Assembly: GCA_019752515.1 (NCBI GenBank)
Contig: JAIEMB010000018.1
Coordinates: 1 to 64,000 of the forward strand
Reading direction: 5' to 3'
DNA: 64,000 nt
Source of the DNA: Alphaproteobacteria bacterium
Lineage (GTDB): Bacteria > Pseudomonadota > Alphaproteobacteria > UBA9655
Of this stretch, positions 10,155 through 19,452 are shown one piece after another (positions within the stretch are counted from its first letter, which is position 1; every line of letters starts with the position of its first letter). The notes beneath the pieces are model-generated. The model did no database searches, was not told where the DNA came from, and was given only the letters and a program-made list of their open reading frames with translations. The translations under genes were made by a program, and so were the position numbers.

Positions 10155-10730
10155 ATGACCGAACTCAGAATACGTAAAAGAAAACCCGGTGCAGGAAGAA
10201 AGCCTAATGAAGTACCTACAAAAGCGGTACGATTACCTCTACCATTAGCGAACAAGCTTCTTGATTTAAAAAAGCAAAATAAGTTGAAATCCGATTATGA
10301 TGGGGAGCTTGGCCAGTTTTTCTTAGCAAAGGCATTATCTTCAAAGCAAATTCCTTTCTTTGAATCACGCATACAAGCAGGTCTCCCCTCACCTGCAGAT
10401 GATCTGTGCGAGGGGACATTAGATCTCAACGAATACTTAATCTATAATGAAGGTACGACTTTTTTCGTTAGAGTTACTGGAGAGTCAATGAAAAAAGTGG
10501 GGATATTTCCTGGAGATATGCTCATTGTTGATAAGCATATTCCGCCCAGCAATGGTAAAATCGTTATTGCGGGATTAAATGGAGAACTTACAGTCAAACG
10601 GCTTGAGAAGAATGAAGATTCCCTCTTTTTATGTTCTGAAAATGATATCTATCCTGATATTCAAGTAAGTAAAGACGATGAATTTTCCATTTGGGGAGTT
10701 GTTACAACAGTTATTCATTCATTAGCATAA
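10155..10730 (+). CDS. UmuD/LexA-like S24 self-cleaving peptidase with long N-terminal extension
   Basis: The C-terminal part (about 72-191) is an S24 peptidase: a predicted autocleavage bond A75-G76 in QAGLPSPADD (UmuD-like rather than LexA-like), nucleophile Ser111 in TGESM and general base Lys148 in TVKRL. The 70-residue N-terminus is basic (RIRKRKPGAGRK) and is much longer than the short arm of E. coli UmuD; it is not an obvious winged helix. An AAGGAG site precedes ATG 10155. No umuC follows: the next gene is on the other strand. Possible roles are an SOS-induced polymerase accessory partner working with a polymerase elsewhere, or a small repressor. The peptidase assignment is firm, the role is not. 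Confidence 0.85.
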   Translation: MTELRIRKRKPGAGRKPNEVPTKAVRLPLPLANKLLDLKKQNKLKSDYDGELGQFFLAKALSSKQIPFFESRIQAGLPSPADDLCEGTLDLNEYLIYNEGTTFFVRVTGESMKKVGIFPGDMLIVDKHIPPSNGKIVIAGLNGELTVKRLEKNEDSLFLCSENDIYPDIQVSKDDEFSIWGVVTTVIHSLA

Positions 10731-10765
10731 GTTTATCAATCAGTTTAGCAAACACCTGAAAATAT

Positions 10766-11653
10766 TTAGTTCCTTTGTTTTACGCTTACAATGCTTAGCA
10801 TTATCAGGCCCATACCGGTAAGATTGATTATCCCTAATGATTCATTGTAAAAAAACCAGCCAAGTGCAGCAGCATTAAGAGGTGCTAAAAACAGTATCAA
10901 AGCTGCATAAGACGATGAGATTTTTCCTAGTGAAATGGCCAGAAGACTTTGGCCCATAGTATGGACTAACACTGCTTGCCCGAAAATACTTATGACATCT
11001 TGAATTGTAAAAGGGCCTAACGATTCTCCTGATACATATACAAATATAGTCAAAAAAATCAGGGAAAATAAACCCGTCCAGAACATTAAATACCCAGTCG
11101 AAATCCGGTCTCTAATATACTTTAGTGAAATGAGATAGAGCGCGACCATTATTCCTGAACACAGAGCTATAATATCACCTATAAGGTTCACATAACTTAT
11201 TGAAATACTTTCCCCTATAAGAAGGATACATCCTAAGAAACCTACTGTGGCTGCTATAATATAGCGAATAGAAGGTATTTCTTTAAAAAATATCCACATC
11301 ATGAGAGGAACAAAAAACGCTGCCGTGTTATTAAATAGAGTTGAGTTAATTATTGTTGTATGATCAATTGACCAATTCCAAAGTCCTAAATCTAAAGCAA
11401 AGAAGGCCCCTGCAAGTACCAAAGTACCGAAATCCTTACCCTGAAGTTTGTTTTGAACAACAATACTTTTTCTCTCCCATTTCATCCATAAGGCAAGGAG
11501 GGGAAGTGCAAAGAGCATGCGATAAAAGCCAGTTGCCATAGGACCTAGATCTGAAAGACGCACAAAAATAGGTGAAGTACCAATGAGGAAACTTCCGATG
11601 CACATATATATTACTGGCGAGAGTTCTGAGACCTTTTTGAACATATTATTCAT
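10766..11653 (-). CDS. EamA/DMT-family inner-membrane transporter
   Basis: About ten hydrophobic segments in 295 residues arranged as two EamA repeats identify the drug/metabolite transporter superfamily, which exports or imports small metabolites. Features include GSFLIGTSPIFVRLSDLGP at the start of repeat 1 and the repeat-2 segment with SYAALILFLAPLNAAALGW. I prefer ATG 11653; an upstream TTG at 11668 would add five residues. The substrate cannot be told from sequence. It is divergent from the large oxidoreductase gene. Confidence 0.88.
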   Translation of the reverse strand: MNNMFKKVSELSPVIYMCIGSFLIGTSPIFVRLSDLGPMATGFYRMLFALPLLALWMKWERKSIVVQNKLQGKDFGTLVLAGAFFALDLGLWNWSIDHTTIINSTLFNNTAAFFVPLMMWIFFKEIPSIRYIIAATVGFLGCILLIGESISISYVNLIGDIIALCSGIMVALYLISLKYIRDRISTGYLMFWTGLFSLIFLTIFVYVSGESLGPFTIQDVISIFGQAVLVHTMGQSLLAISLGKISSSYAALILFLAPLNAAALGWFFYNESLGIINLTGMGLIMLSIVSVKQRN

Positions 11654-11751
11654 TTTGTATTTTAACAATTTTCTAATACTAATAGTGAAGAGTATCTTAT
11701 TACAAGATAAACTTGTTGATTTGATGTGAACTTGTAATTATTAATATCAAT

Positions 11752-14700
11752 ATGCAACAATCATTTTTATCTTTTGGGTTAACTTTTAGTGATCTTTATG
11801 ATCATTCAGCTCTTCTAAAACTGGACAGATTTTTTTTAGCTTATTTACAAGATAAATATCCACCTCTTGCAATTCTGTTAAAAAAGGCAAGAAGCCACCC
11901 CCCAAGCGGCCTTCAGGAAAGTAAACTATTATTAGATATTGCCCCTTATTTAGAAGATTTTCTGGGAACACTCTTTAAGATCGAGGGGGAGATTCAAACT
12001 CTACAAAACAACACATATCAATTAGCCCCCATTTACCGATGTAAGCGTCTTTTCATACAACGTCAGGTCGCAAAATTGTACACGAAAGAGGATACTGATG
12101 CTTTAAATGAAGCGCAATTAAAAGAAAAACTTGAAGAGTACATGGGAGAGGATTATTCAGATTTGACTTTTGCCAATCATGTCCTCAATGCACTCAATGA
12201 TAACCCACAAAGCGACATATTTTTAGAAATTGCTCTGAAGTATGCAGCATGTCGCCTTTATGATGAGTCCCCGTCGATACTTTTTACTCTACCCCGTAAA
12301 ACTGATCCTGATAATTTATTCCCTATCCATAAGAATGGGCAAACCCTCAACTCGTGTCATAATGTTCATAGAGAAGGCTTTGATTGCACAGATCCAGGCG
12401 TATCGCAAGAAAGAGCGCTTGATCAGGCAAGCTATTGTATTCTATGCCATAACCAAGGAAAAGATTCCTGTTCTAAGGGACTCACTGATAAACTTAAAGG
12501 CTGCCCACTTGATCAAAAAATTTCAGAGATGAATACTTTGCGAGTACAAGGGTATGTCCTAGGAGCTCTTGCCACTATTATGATTGATAACCCTCTGGTT
12601 GCAGCAACAGGGCACAGGATTTGTAACGACTGCATGAGAGGATGTATTTTTCAAAAGCAAGAAGCTGTGAATATTCCCAGTATTGAAACACAAACTCTTG
12701 AAAGTGTTTTAAATTTACCCTGGGGCGTTGAGATTTATAGTCTACTTTCCCGTTGGAACCCTTTAAATCTTAAACGTCCCCTCCCCTCTCCCATCACTGG
12801 CTACAAGGTTTTAGTAGCAGGTTTGGGACCGGCTGGCTTTACACTTGCCCATTACCTTTTGAATGAAGGTCATTGTGTTGTAGGCATTGATGGCCTCAAA
12901 ATTGAACCTCTCCCGCCTGACTTATTTGAAAAACCTATAAGATCCTGGCAATCTCTTAAAGAACCTCTCAGTGACCGTATTCCTGAAGGATTTGGGGGTG
13001 TTATGGAATATGGAATTACGGTCAGGTGGGAAAAGAATTATTTAAAGCTGGTTCGCCTTCTCTTGGAACGAAGATCGCATTTTGCTTTTTATGATGGGGT
13101 ACGCTTAGGCGGAACTATAACAATGGAGCAAGCTTTTGAGTTAGGTTTTGATCATGTGGCTCTTTGCTTAGGAGCAGGCCGTCCTAATGCACTTGAGCAT
13201 TCAAACGGGTTAGCCCGAGGAGTGCGACTTGCATCTGACTTCTTAATGGCCCTTCAATCCTCAGGAGCTGCACAAGAGAAATCCCTAGCCAACCTTCAAA
13301 TTCGCTTACCCATTCTTATCATAGGAGGAGGCCTTACAGCTGTAGATACGGCAACAGAAGCTCTAGCCTATTATCCCATACAAGTCGAAAAGTACTTAAA
13401 GCGTAAGGAAATTTTAAAGGAACTACGACCGACTCTTAATGATGAGGAAAGTGAAATTGAAGGTGAATTCTTGGCACATGCCCAAGCTTTTCGGAAAGGT
13501 GATCGTTCTATATTAGAGCAAGCTTCAACAATCGTTTATCGAAACCGTCTTCAAAATTCCCCTGCTTACCATTTGAATGCTGAAGAACTTAATCTGGCCC
13601 TTCAACAAGGTGTTACTTTTCTGGAGAATGCAACTCCTCTTGAAGTTAAAGTCGATCAATATGGACATATTGAAAGCCTTGTGGTTACAACGCAAAATGG
13701 GCTTCAAACACTTCCTTGTAGGAGTTTATTTGTTGCAATAGGAACCCACCCGAATACAGTTTTAGAGAGAGAGGACCCTCATTTAAGTATGGAAAGCAAG
13801 GATATTTTGCTTTCCTATAAGGGAGAAAACAAAGTTAGTTTTTTTGGTGACCTTCATCCCACCTACAATGGCAATGTAGTCAAAGCAATGGCAAGTGCAA
13901 AGGATGGATTTACTAAAGTATGTGAAACTCTCTCTCAAAGATCACCTTCCCCTTCTCCCTTTTTCATAAAACAACTTGATGAAATTCTACGGCCAAGGGT
14001 TCACAAAATCTCTCGCCTTACTCCTTCAATATTAGAGATTATTATCAAAGCCCCTCAAGCCGCTCTCAATTTTAAAGCTGGTCAATTTTTTAGGCTTCAA
14101 ACTTATGGCCCTATATCCATTGAAGGACTCGCACTTACGGGAGCTCATGCTGATCCTAAAACGGGTCTGCTTTCTCTGATTATATTAGAGATGGGAGCTT
14201 CCTCTAAACTTTGCCAATTTATAAAGGTCGGAGAACGAATATCTCTTATGGGACCCACAGGGACCCCTACAGAGATTCCCAAAGGTGAAACAGTTCTACT
14301 CATTGGTGGTGGGCTTGGAAATGCTGTTCTCTTTTCAATTGGACGTGCGTTAAAGGAGAAGGGTAACCGTGTTCTTTACGTTGCGGGCTATAAATCATCT
14401 CAAGACCGGTTCAAAGTAGACGAAATAGAAGCTGTCTCAGATCATGTAATTTGGTGTTGTGAATCTCCTTCTGAACTTAAGCCCAATCGACTACAGGATT
14501 TTTCGTACGTGGGTAATGTTCTCGAAGGTCTCTTAGCATATGCTAACTCCTCCCCGCCTCTTTCTTTAATGGATGTTAAGCGCATTATCACAATAGGTTC
14601 TGATCGAATGATGGCAGCTGTTGCATGTGCTCGCAAAACAATCTTAAAACCGTACCTAAACCCAAATCATTATGCCATAGGCAGTATTAACTCACCCATG

Positions 14701-14907
14701 CAATGCATGATGAAAGAAATCTGTGGCCAGTGCATACAGACACATATTAATCCAACAACTGGAAAAACGAAAATTATCTTTTCATGCTCTAACCAGGATC
14801 AACTTTTAGACGAAGTTAATTTTGATGTCCTCCAGCAGAGGCTCAAGCAAAATAGTCTTTTAGAAAAGCAAACAGATCTATGGATTCAGAAGTTGTATGG
14901 TGTTTAA
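11752..14907 (+). CDS. Multidomain FAD/NAD(P) oxidoreductase: GltD-like core fused to PyrK/FNR-like module
   Basis: 1051 residues. About 1-190 is helical and unrecognised. About 200-330 carries cysteine clusters (CHNVHREGFDC, CILCHNQGKDSC, CNDCMRGC) like the Fe-S-binding N-terminus of GltD and dihydropyrimidine dehydrogenase. About 345-740 is a two-dinucleotide-fold flavoprotein, with GLGPAGFTLAHYLL and later IIGGGLTAVDTATEAL. About 745-980 is a ferredoxin-reductase-like module (FKAGQFFRLQT, then GGGLGNAVLFSIG). The end has a PyrK-type 2Fe-2S ligand set at C985, C991, C994 and C1012. It could pass electrons between NAD(P)H and a flavin or ferredoxin partner; the substrate is unknown. It is monocistronic, with no strong ribosome site before 11752. 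Confidence 0.88.
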   Translation: MQQSFLSFGLTFSDLYDHSALLKLDRFFLAYLQDKYPPLAILLKKARSHPPSGLQESKLLLDIAPYLEDFLGTLFKIEGEIQTLQNNTYQLAPIYRCKRLFIQRQVAKLYTKEDTDALNEAQLKEKLEEYMGEDYSDLTFANHVLNALNDNPQSDIFLEIALKYAACRLYDESPSILFTLPRKTDPDNLFPIHKNGQTLNSCHNVHREGFDCTDPGVSQERALDQASYCILCHNQGKDSCSKGLTDKLKGCPLDQKISEMNTLRVQGYVLGALATIMIDNPLVAATGHRICNDCMRGCIFQKQEAVNIPSIETQTLESVLNLPWGVEIYSLLSRWNPLNLKRPLPSPITGYKVLVAGLGPAGFTLAHYLLNEGHCVVGIDGLKIEPLPPDLFEKPIRSWQSLKEPLSDRIPEGFGGVMEYGITVRWEKNYLKLVRLLLERRSHFAFYDGVRLGGTITMEQAFELGFDHVALCLGAGRPNALEHSNGLARGVRLASDFLMALQSSGAAQEKSLANLQIRLPILIIGGGLTAVDTATEALAYYPIQVEKYLKRKEILKELRPTLNDEESEIEGEFLAHAQAFRKGDRSILEQASTIVYRNRLQNSPAYHLNAEELNLALQQGVTFLENATPLEVKVDQYGHIESLVVTTQNGLQTLPCRSLFVAIGTHPNTVLEREDPHLSMESKDILLSYKGENKVSFFGDLHPTYNGNVVKAMASAKDGFTKVCETLSQRSPSPSPFFIKQLDEILRPRVHKISRLTPSILEIIIKAPQAALNFKAGQFFRLQTYGPISIEGLALTGAHADPKTGLLSLIILEMGASSKLCQFIKVGERISLMGPTGTPTEIPKGETVLLIGGGLGNAVLFSIGRALKEKGNRVLYVAGYKSSQDRFKVDEIEAVSDHVIWCCESPSELKPNRLQDFSYVGNVLEGLLAYANSSPPLSLMDVKRIITIGSDRMMAAVACARKTILKPYLNPNHYAIGSINSPMQCMMKEICGQCIQTHINPTTGKTKIIFSCSNQDQLLDEVNFDVLQQRLKQNSLLEKQTDLWIQKLYGV

Positions 14908-15064
14908 GCTTACTGATATTTAGAGTTGCTAGGAAGCGTGTAGTAGGCTCACAGAAGAGTGTACCGACCATACTGACAAGGCGCTATGACGCAAAAAACT
15001 CTAGTCGAAAGGATATACGAATTTGGAAATCCCTTCTGCAAACTTCTTAATATTCTAGCCGATT

Positions 15065-15727
15065 TTAACCGTTGGCTACTTTTGGAAGAGGATTCAAAGC
15101 TGCCGCTAAATAATCATGAACATGACCGACCATCTCTGGAATCTCATTTCCGAAGAAATGGTCTGCTTCCCCTATAACACGATAGTCAATGTGGAGTCCC
15201 CTCTGGGCTGACAATCTTTGGGAAAGTTTAACAACAGAATCCTTAGGCACGATCTCATCTTTACCACCTTGTAGAATCATACCTGAAACAGGACAAGGTG
15301 CCAAAAAAGTGAAGTCATACATATTTGCAGGAGGTGCAACGGCAATAAACCCATCTAATTCAGGGCGACGCATCAGGAGCTGCATACAAACCCACGCACC
15401 AAAAGAGAAACCAGCAACCCAACACTGACGGGGTTCAGGGTTTTGAACTTGAAGCCAATCTAGGCAAGCTGCGGCATCACTCAGCTCGCCTTCTCCATGA
15501 TCAAATTTGCCTTCGGAACGGCCAACACCACGAAAATTAAAACGTAAAGCACTAAACCCCTGATCAACGAAGGCTCGAAACAATGCGTAAGTAACTTTAT
15601 TATTCATCGTCCCTCCGTGTTCTGGATGGGGATGTAAAACAATTGCTAGGGGAGCATTTCTAGTTTTACTTTGATGATAGCGTGCTTCAATTCGACCAAC
15701 AGGACCGCTTATAAGGACTTCTGGCAT
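15065..15727 (-). CDS. Alpha/beta hydrolase (COG2945-like)
   Basis: Predicted serine hydrolase of the alpha/beta fold. Seen: an HPHPEHGGTMNNKV segment after the first strands, the nucleophile elbow GFSFGAW, and a likely acid/His pair in GGKDEIVP and EADHFF near the C-terminus. Start 15727 is chosen because GAGAGGAA lies just upstream; an in-frame start at 15760 has no such site. The 220 residues fit this bacterial family, whose substrates are mostly unknown. It is monocistronic and leftward. Confidence 0.88.
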   Translation of the reverse strand: MPEVLISGPVGRIEARYHQSKTRNAPLAIVLHPHPEHGGTMNNKVTYALFRAFVDQGFSALRFNFRGVGRSEGKFDHGEGELSDAAACLDWLQVQNPEPRQCWVAGFSFGAWVCMQLLMRRPELDGFIAVAPPANMYDFTFLAPCPVSGMILQGGKDEIVPKDSVVKLSQRLSAQRGLHIDYRVIGEADHFFGNEIPEMVGHVHDYLAAALNPLPKVANG

Positions 15728-15852
15728 AGGGTTCCTCTCTAAGAAAATATGCGTTTGCATTAGCAGAAATTAAAATGAATGTCAAGAACTATTAAAGAAA
15801 ATATTAAAAGATTTTAATGAGCTACTTCATATTTTTTCTAAAGAGTGAGTTA

Positions 15853-16302
15853 TTATTTTTCAGATGAAGGTGGTTTAAAGATAGCATTGTCAATTTTTAG
15901 AACAGTTCGACATGTGCCCCAGATCACTCCATCTTGAATAGCGGTTCCTTCTCCTTCAAAATCGGGAGAGATTCCATGAAAACAAGTCTCATCCACTCCA
16001 ATATATAATTTAGTTCCAGGGCAAACAGGTTGCCAAAGCTCGAATTTACCAGTCAGAAGAGCATTATTAATCTTCTTATTAGTGCTTTTCCCTCTTCCAA
16101 TAACAGGGTATAAGCTTTCGTTTGTTCCAATGATGAAGCAACTCTCACGATAAACTCCACACTTGGCATAGTATTCGTTATTTAATGCAAAATACATTTT
16201 AGTCACTTGATCGGAGATAGGACAGTTTTGTGCCTCTATTGTAAAAACCAAACAGAGATATGTACTTGAAAATAAGAGTGATTTTTTTAACAATTTTCTC
16301 AT
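15853..16302 (-). CDS. Small secreted hypothetical protein (149 aa)
   Basis: From ATG 16302 (preceded by AAGGGA) the product begins with a signal peptide (basic MRKLLKK, hydrophobic core, cleavage near residue 24). The mature part has about seven cysteines, suggesting disulfides in the periplasm or outside. The open frame extends upstream to 16542 but that part overlaps the neighbouring gene and lacks a signal-like start. It follows the di-cysteine repeat gene on the same strand after 58 bases and may be cotranscribed. Family not recognised. Confidence 0.65.
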   Translation of the reverse strand: MRKLLKKSLLFSSTYLCLVFTIEAQNCPISDQVTKMYFALNNEYYAKCGVYRESCFIIGTNESLYPVIGRGKSTNKKINNALLTGKFELWQPVCPGTKLYIGVDETCFHGISPDFEGEGTAIQDGVIWGTCRTVLKIDNAIFKPPSSEK

Positions 16303-16360
16303 ACAATCCCTTTTTGTTTTATTTAGTATTTTTAAAAACTTATAAATTCTAAAAAACGTC

Positions 16361-17134
16361 TTACCAAGGACATACTCCCTCAAGCTTAAAGCCATTTTTA
16401 GCATCACCCGTAATATTAACGTCTTCACCACATCTGCCCAATTGATGAATTTGAACGACTGAGTTTGGGCAAATAGCTGTTGGAAAGGTAACAAGGGCTC
16501 CAGATTCGCAAGGCACAACCGGATAAGCCTCAGGGCAATCATTTACGGTTGCAAAGAAACAGGCTGGGTGTTTTTTGCAACACTTGTCCTCTCCTGTTGG
16601 CGTTACTAGAACGCGAGGAATCCCTGGAACAATCTTACCCTCACAACAAGCCTGTACTGAAAGATCGTAAATAACTCCATTGCAACAACCCTGCCTATCA
16701 GGATTAATAATTTCATTTGAACAACAAGCATCTTTCGTAACAATTTCGCCGTCACAACATGTTTCATACGCTAAAAAAAAGGTTTCACCTTCACAACATC
16801 CTTGCCATTCTCTGCTATAAGGGACATCTCCTCCACAACAACCGCTTGTTATGGGATTATAGCATTGGTTCCCTCCACAAAGAAGATCTCCTTCATTACA
16901 TGGGCAAATATAAAGTCCTTCGCAGCATTGTTGAAAAGTCATTCCATCAGGGCTACATAAGTCATAATCTACCCCTGCACAGTCACATTGGAGCTGAGGT
17001 ACATAAGGAACCCCTCCACAGAATTTTTCACCCGATGGACACATTTGACATGGTTTGTCTGCAAGAGATGAAAAACTGGCGATTAGAGAAAAAAACAACA
17101 GAATGACAGTTTTTTTAAGAATATTGTGCATCAA
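16361..17134 (-). CDS. Secreted di-cysteine repeat protein (galaxin-like repeats)
   Basis: 257 residues with a signal peptide (about 1-25). The mature protein has eight Cys-Cys pairs spaced roughly 14-20 residues apart, most in the pattern xCCxGxxx: QQCCEGL, SGCCGGD, QGCCEGE, ETCCDGE, DACCSNE, QGCCNGV, QACCEGK, DKCCKKH. This pattern resembles galaxin repeats, first known from coral skeleton matrix proteins and also found in some bacteria. Additional isolated cysteines flank the array. Export and extensive disulfide bonding are likely; function is unknown. It is leftward and probably forms a pair with the secreted gene at 15853-16302. Confidence 0.8.
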   Translation of the reverse strand: MMHNILKKTVILLFFSLIASFSSLADKPCQMCPSGEKFCGGVPYVPQLQCDCAGVDYDLCSPDGMTFQQCCEGLYICPCNEGDLLCGGNQCYNPITSGCCGGDVPYSREWQGCCEGETFFLAYETCCDGEIVTKDACCSNEIINPDRQGCCNGVIYDLSVQACCEGKIVPGIPRVLVTPTGEDKCCKKHPACFFATVNDCPEAYPVVPCESGALVTFPTAICPNSVVQIHQLGRCGEDVNITGDAKNGFKLEGVCPW

Positions 17135-17233
17135 AGCTCCTGTTAATAATTGGCTCTCTCTCAGAAGAAGGGCCTCTATTTAATATAAGTTTTACGCTAC
17201 ATTTTATTTGATAACAAAGCAATATCCTTAACT

Positions 17234-17950
17234 CTATGATATTTCACCAGCTGCAAGCTTAATAAGGCCTTGGGCTGTTCTCAACATAAGAAAACCTTCA
17301 TCATTAATACCCTCAAAAATCCCCGAATAGGTTTGTCTCTGCATATCCACAATTATCTTTTGCCCAGAGTTGAAAGAGTTATCCATCCATAAAGTCTGAA
17401 TAGGAAGGAAACCTTCCTTCTGCCATAGAGCTATGTATTTTTTGAGAAAAAAGCAAATTCCCTCAAGAACTTCATTATATTGTATATAAATTCCTTCTTC
17501 TTGAAAAGAAGTAGCAGGGTAGCGAGCCTCCTGCGGTTTACATTTTAAATTCAAACCACAACCAATCAAATAGGCTGTTTCTTCTCTATCAGGAAGAAAG
17601 AAGGCCTCAAGTAAAAGACCTCCCACTTTTTTCTTATTTAAAAGAAGATCATTCGGCCATTTGTAGGTCAATAAATTTCCGGGCGGCAATGCTAAACGGA
17701 CTGATTCTCCGACAGCCACACATGCTACAAGAGAAAGCTGGGGAGATAGAATTAAGGGAGAACCAAAATAGGTTATATAAGTCATATAAATATTACCTAA
17801 AGGGGACTCCCATATCCTCCCCCTTCTTCCCCGCCCCTCGGTTTGAGAGGCAGCTACAATAACTGATCCTTCAGGAATCTTTTCTAAAACCTTTCTTCGA
17901 GCCTCATCCATTGTGCTTGGAAGTATATCGTAAAAATAAAATCCACCCAC
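17234..17950 (-). CDS. birA: Biotin--[acetyl-CoA-carboxylase] ligase
   Basis: Attaches biotin to the carrier protein of acetyl-CoA carboxylase via biotinyl-AMP. The catalytic signature GRGRRGRIWESP and the YKWPNDLLL / KKVGGLLLE segments are present, followed by a small C-terminal domain. There is no N-terminal helix-turn-helix, so it is a monofunctional ligase and not a repressor. It starts at GTG 17950 with GAGGA upstream, 9 bases after the nuoN stop; the nuoN-birA order is standard in alphaproteobacteria. It is the last gene of the nuo operon. Confidence 0.93.
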   Translation of the reverse strand: MGGFYFYDILPSTMDEARRKVLEKIPEGSVIVAASQTEGRGRRGRIWESPLGNIYMTYITYFGSPLILSPQLSLVACVAVGESVRLALPPGNLLTYKWPNDLLLNKKKVGGLLLEAFFLPDREETAYLIGCGLNLKCKPQEARYPATSFQEEGIYIQYNEVLEGICFFLKKYIALWQKEGFLPIQTLWMDNSFNSGQKIIVDMQRQTYSGIFEGINDEGFLMLRTAQGLIKLAAGEIS

Positions 17951-17959
17951 AGTCGTCCT

Positions 17960-19450
17960 CTAATTAGGAAGAGCAAGGGCAGCTTGCTGCGCTAACTCCA
18001 GAACTGGATTAGGAAAAGCAAAGAAAAATAAAATAAAGATGGCACAAAGATTCAGAATAACAATCTTTTCAGGAGATAGTATAATTGCTTCCCCATAGGA
18101 AATTGATGGAGTCATTGGAATATCGTCAAAATACATAACTTTTACAATTTTAATATAATAATATGTTGCGACAACTGAGGTAAGAACTCCCACAATCGCC
18201 AGACTAAAAAGACCAGCAGATATAGCTGCCTTAAATACGTAAAACTTAGCAAAGAAACCGGCAAGTGGCGGAATACCGGCTAATGAGAACATAAAAATAG
18301 CTAGAATAAAGGCAATCTTTGGATGAAGAATGGAAATACCTGATAAATCTTCAATTTTTTGTACACCAGAAAAGGCCTTGCCCCGCAAACATAATAGGCA
18401 ACCAAAAGTTCCTATTATCATAACAAGGTAAATTGTAAGGTAAACAAAAACACTTTGAACGCCTTCATCATTGCCAGCAGCAACACCCATCAACACATAC
18501 CCCATTTGTCCAATGGTACTATAGGCTAAAAGTCGTTTAAGGTCCGTCTGTCGTAGGGCTGCAAAAGCCCCTAAAATCATAGAAGCTAAAGAGACAAACA
18601 CAATGATGGACTGCCACTCACCATAAAGCAGCATAAAAGGAATCACCATCAAACGTAAAAAAATAATCATAGCTGCAACCTTAGGGGCTGCCGCAATATA
18701 AGCTGTAATAGCTAACGGACAGCCTTGATAGACGTCAGGCGTCCACATATGAAAAGGAACAGCAGATACCTTGAAAGAAAAAGAGGCAACGATAAAGACA
18801 AGAGCAATAAAAAGACTGATGGGTAAAACCTCGACACTCTCAACACGAATAAGCGCAACAAGTGACTCAAAACTCGTAGTTCCAGAAAAACCATATCCGA
18901 GACTTACACCATAAAGATAAAAAGTTGTAGCAAGGGCCCCTAGAATAAAATATTTTAAAGCTGCTTCTGAAGAGGCAACTTGATCTCGGTTTAAAGCAGC
19001 AAGGATATAAAGCGACAAAGACTGCATTTCAAGACCAACAAAAAGGCTTAAAAAGTCATTGGCACCAATCATTAAAAGCATCCCCACGGTTGCAAGGAGA
19101 ATCAAGGCTGGATACTCAAAGGATAAAATCTGATCCTTTAACATGCTGGGTACTGATATAGCCAACACACCGGCCGATGCGCTAAGAACAAGAATTTTTG
19201 CAAAATAAATATAATCATCTTGTATAATCTGCCCTTCAAACGTCACCCATTTTTCTCCAGGGTGGTGCTGAAAGACTAAAACGCCAAGTGCTAAGATAAA
19301 TCCGATAATAGCGTAATGACTCAGACGTCGAAGAAAACTCGGATAGGTATTCTTCTTAAATGAGCCAACCATTAGAATCAAAAGAGCCGTAACTGTTATG
19401 ATGATTTCAGGCAGAATAAGCTTTAAATCAGGTATATAGAAATGAAGCAT
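17960..19450 (-). CDS. nuoN: NADH-quinone oxidoreductase subunit N
   Basis: Antiporter-like membrane subunit of complex I, one of three large proton-translocating subunits. About 14 hydrophobic segments in 496 residues. Key charged residues typical of the family are visible in the membrane: a Glu in GLEMQSLSLYIL, a Lys in EAALKYFILGA and Lys-Lys-like positions later. It lies 2 bases after nuoM and before birA. Confidence 0.95.
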   Translation of the reverse strand: MLHFYIPDLKLILPEIIITVTALLILMVGSFKKNTYPSFLRRLSHYAIIGFILALGVLVFQHHPGEKWVTFEGQIIQDDYIYFAKILVLSASAGVLAISVPSMLKDQILSFEYPALILLATVGMLLMIGANDFLSLFVGLEMQSLSLYILAALNRDQVASSEAALKYFILGALATTFYLYGVSLGYGFSGTTSFESLVALIRVESVEVLPISLFIALVFIVASFSFKVSAVPFHMWTPDVYQGCPLAITAYIAAAPKVAAMIIFLRLMVIPFMLLYGEWQSIIVFVSLASMILGAFAALRQTDLKRLLAYSTIGQMGYVLMGVAAGNDEGVQSVFVYLTIYLVMIIGTFGCLLCLRGKAFSGVQKIEDLSGISILHPKIAFILAIFMFSLAGIPPLAGFFAKFYVFKAAISAGLFSLAIVGVLTSVVATYYYIKIVKVMYFDDIPMTPSISYGEAIILSPEKIVILNLCAIFILFFFAFPNPVLELAQQAALALPN

Positions 19451-19452
19451 GG

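Noticed and set aside
14986-15177. 63-codon plus-strand ORF beginning MTQKTLVERIYEF
   Set aside because: More than half is antisense to the hydrolase gene, and it has no ribosome site; chance is likely.
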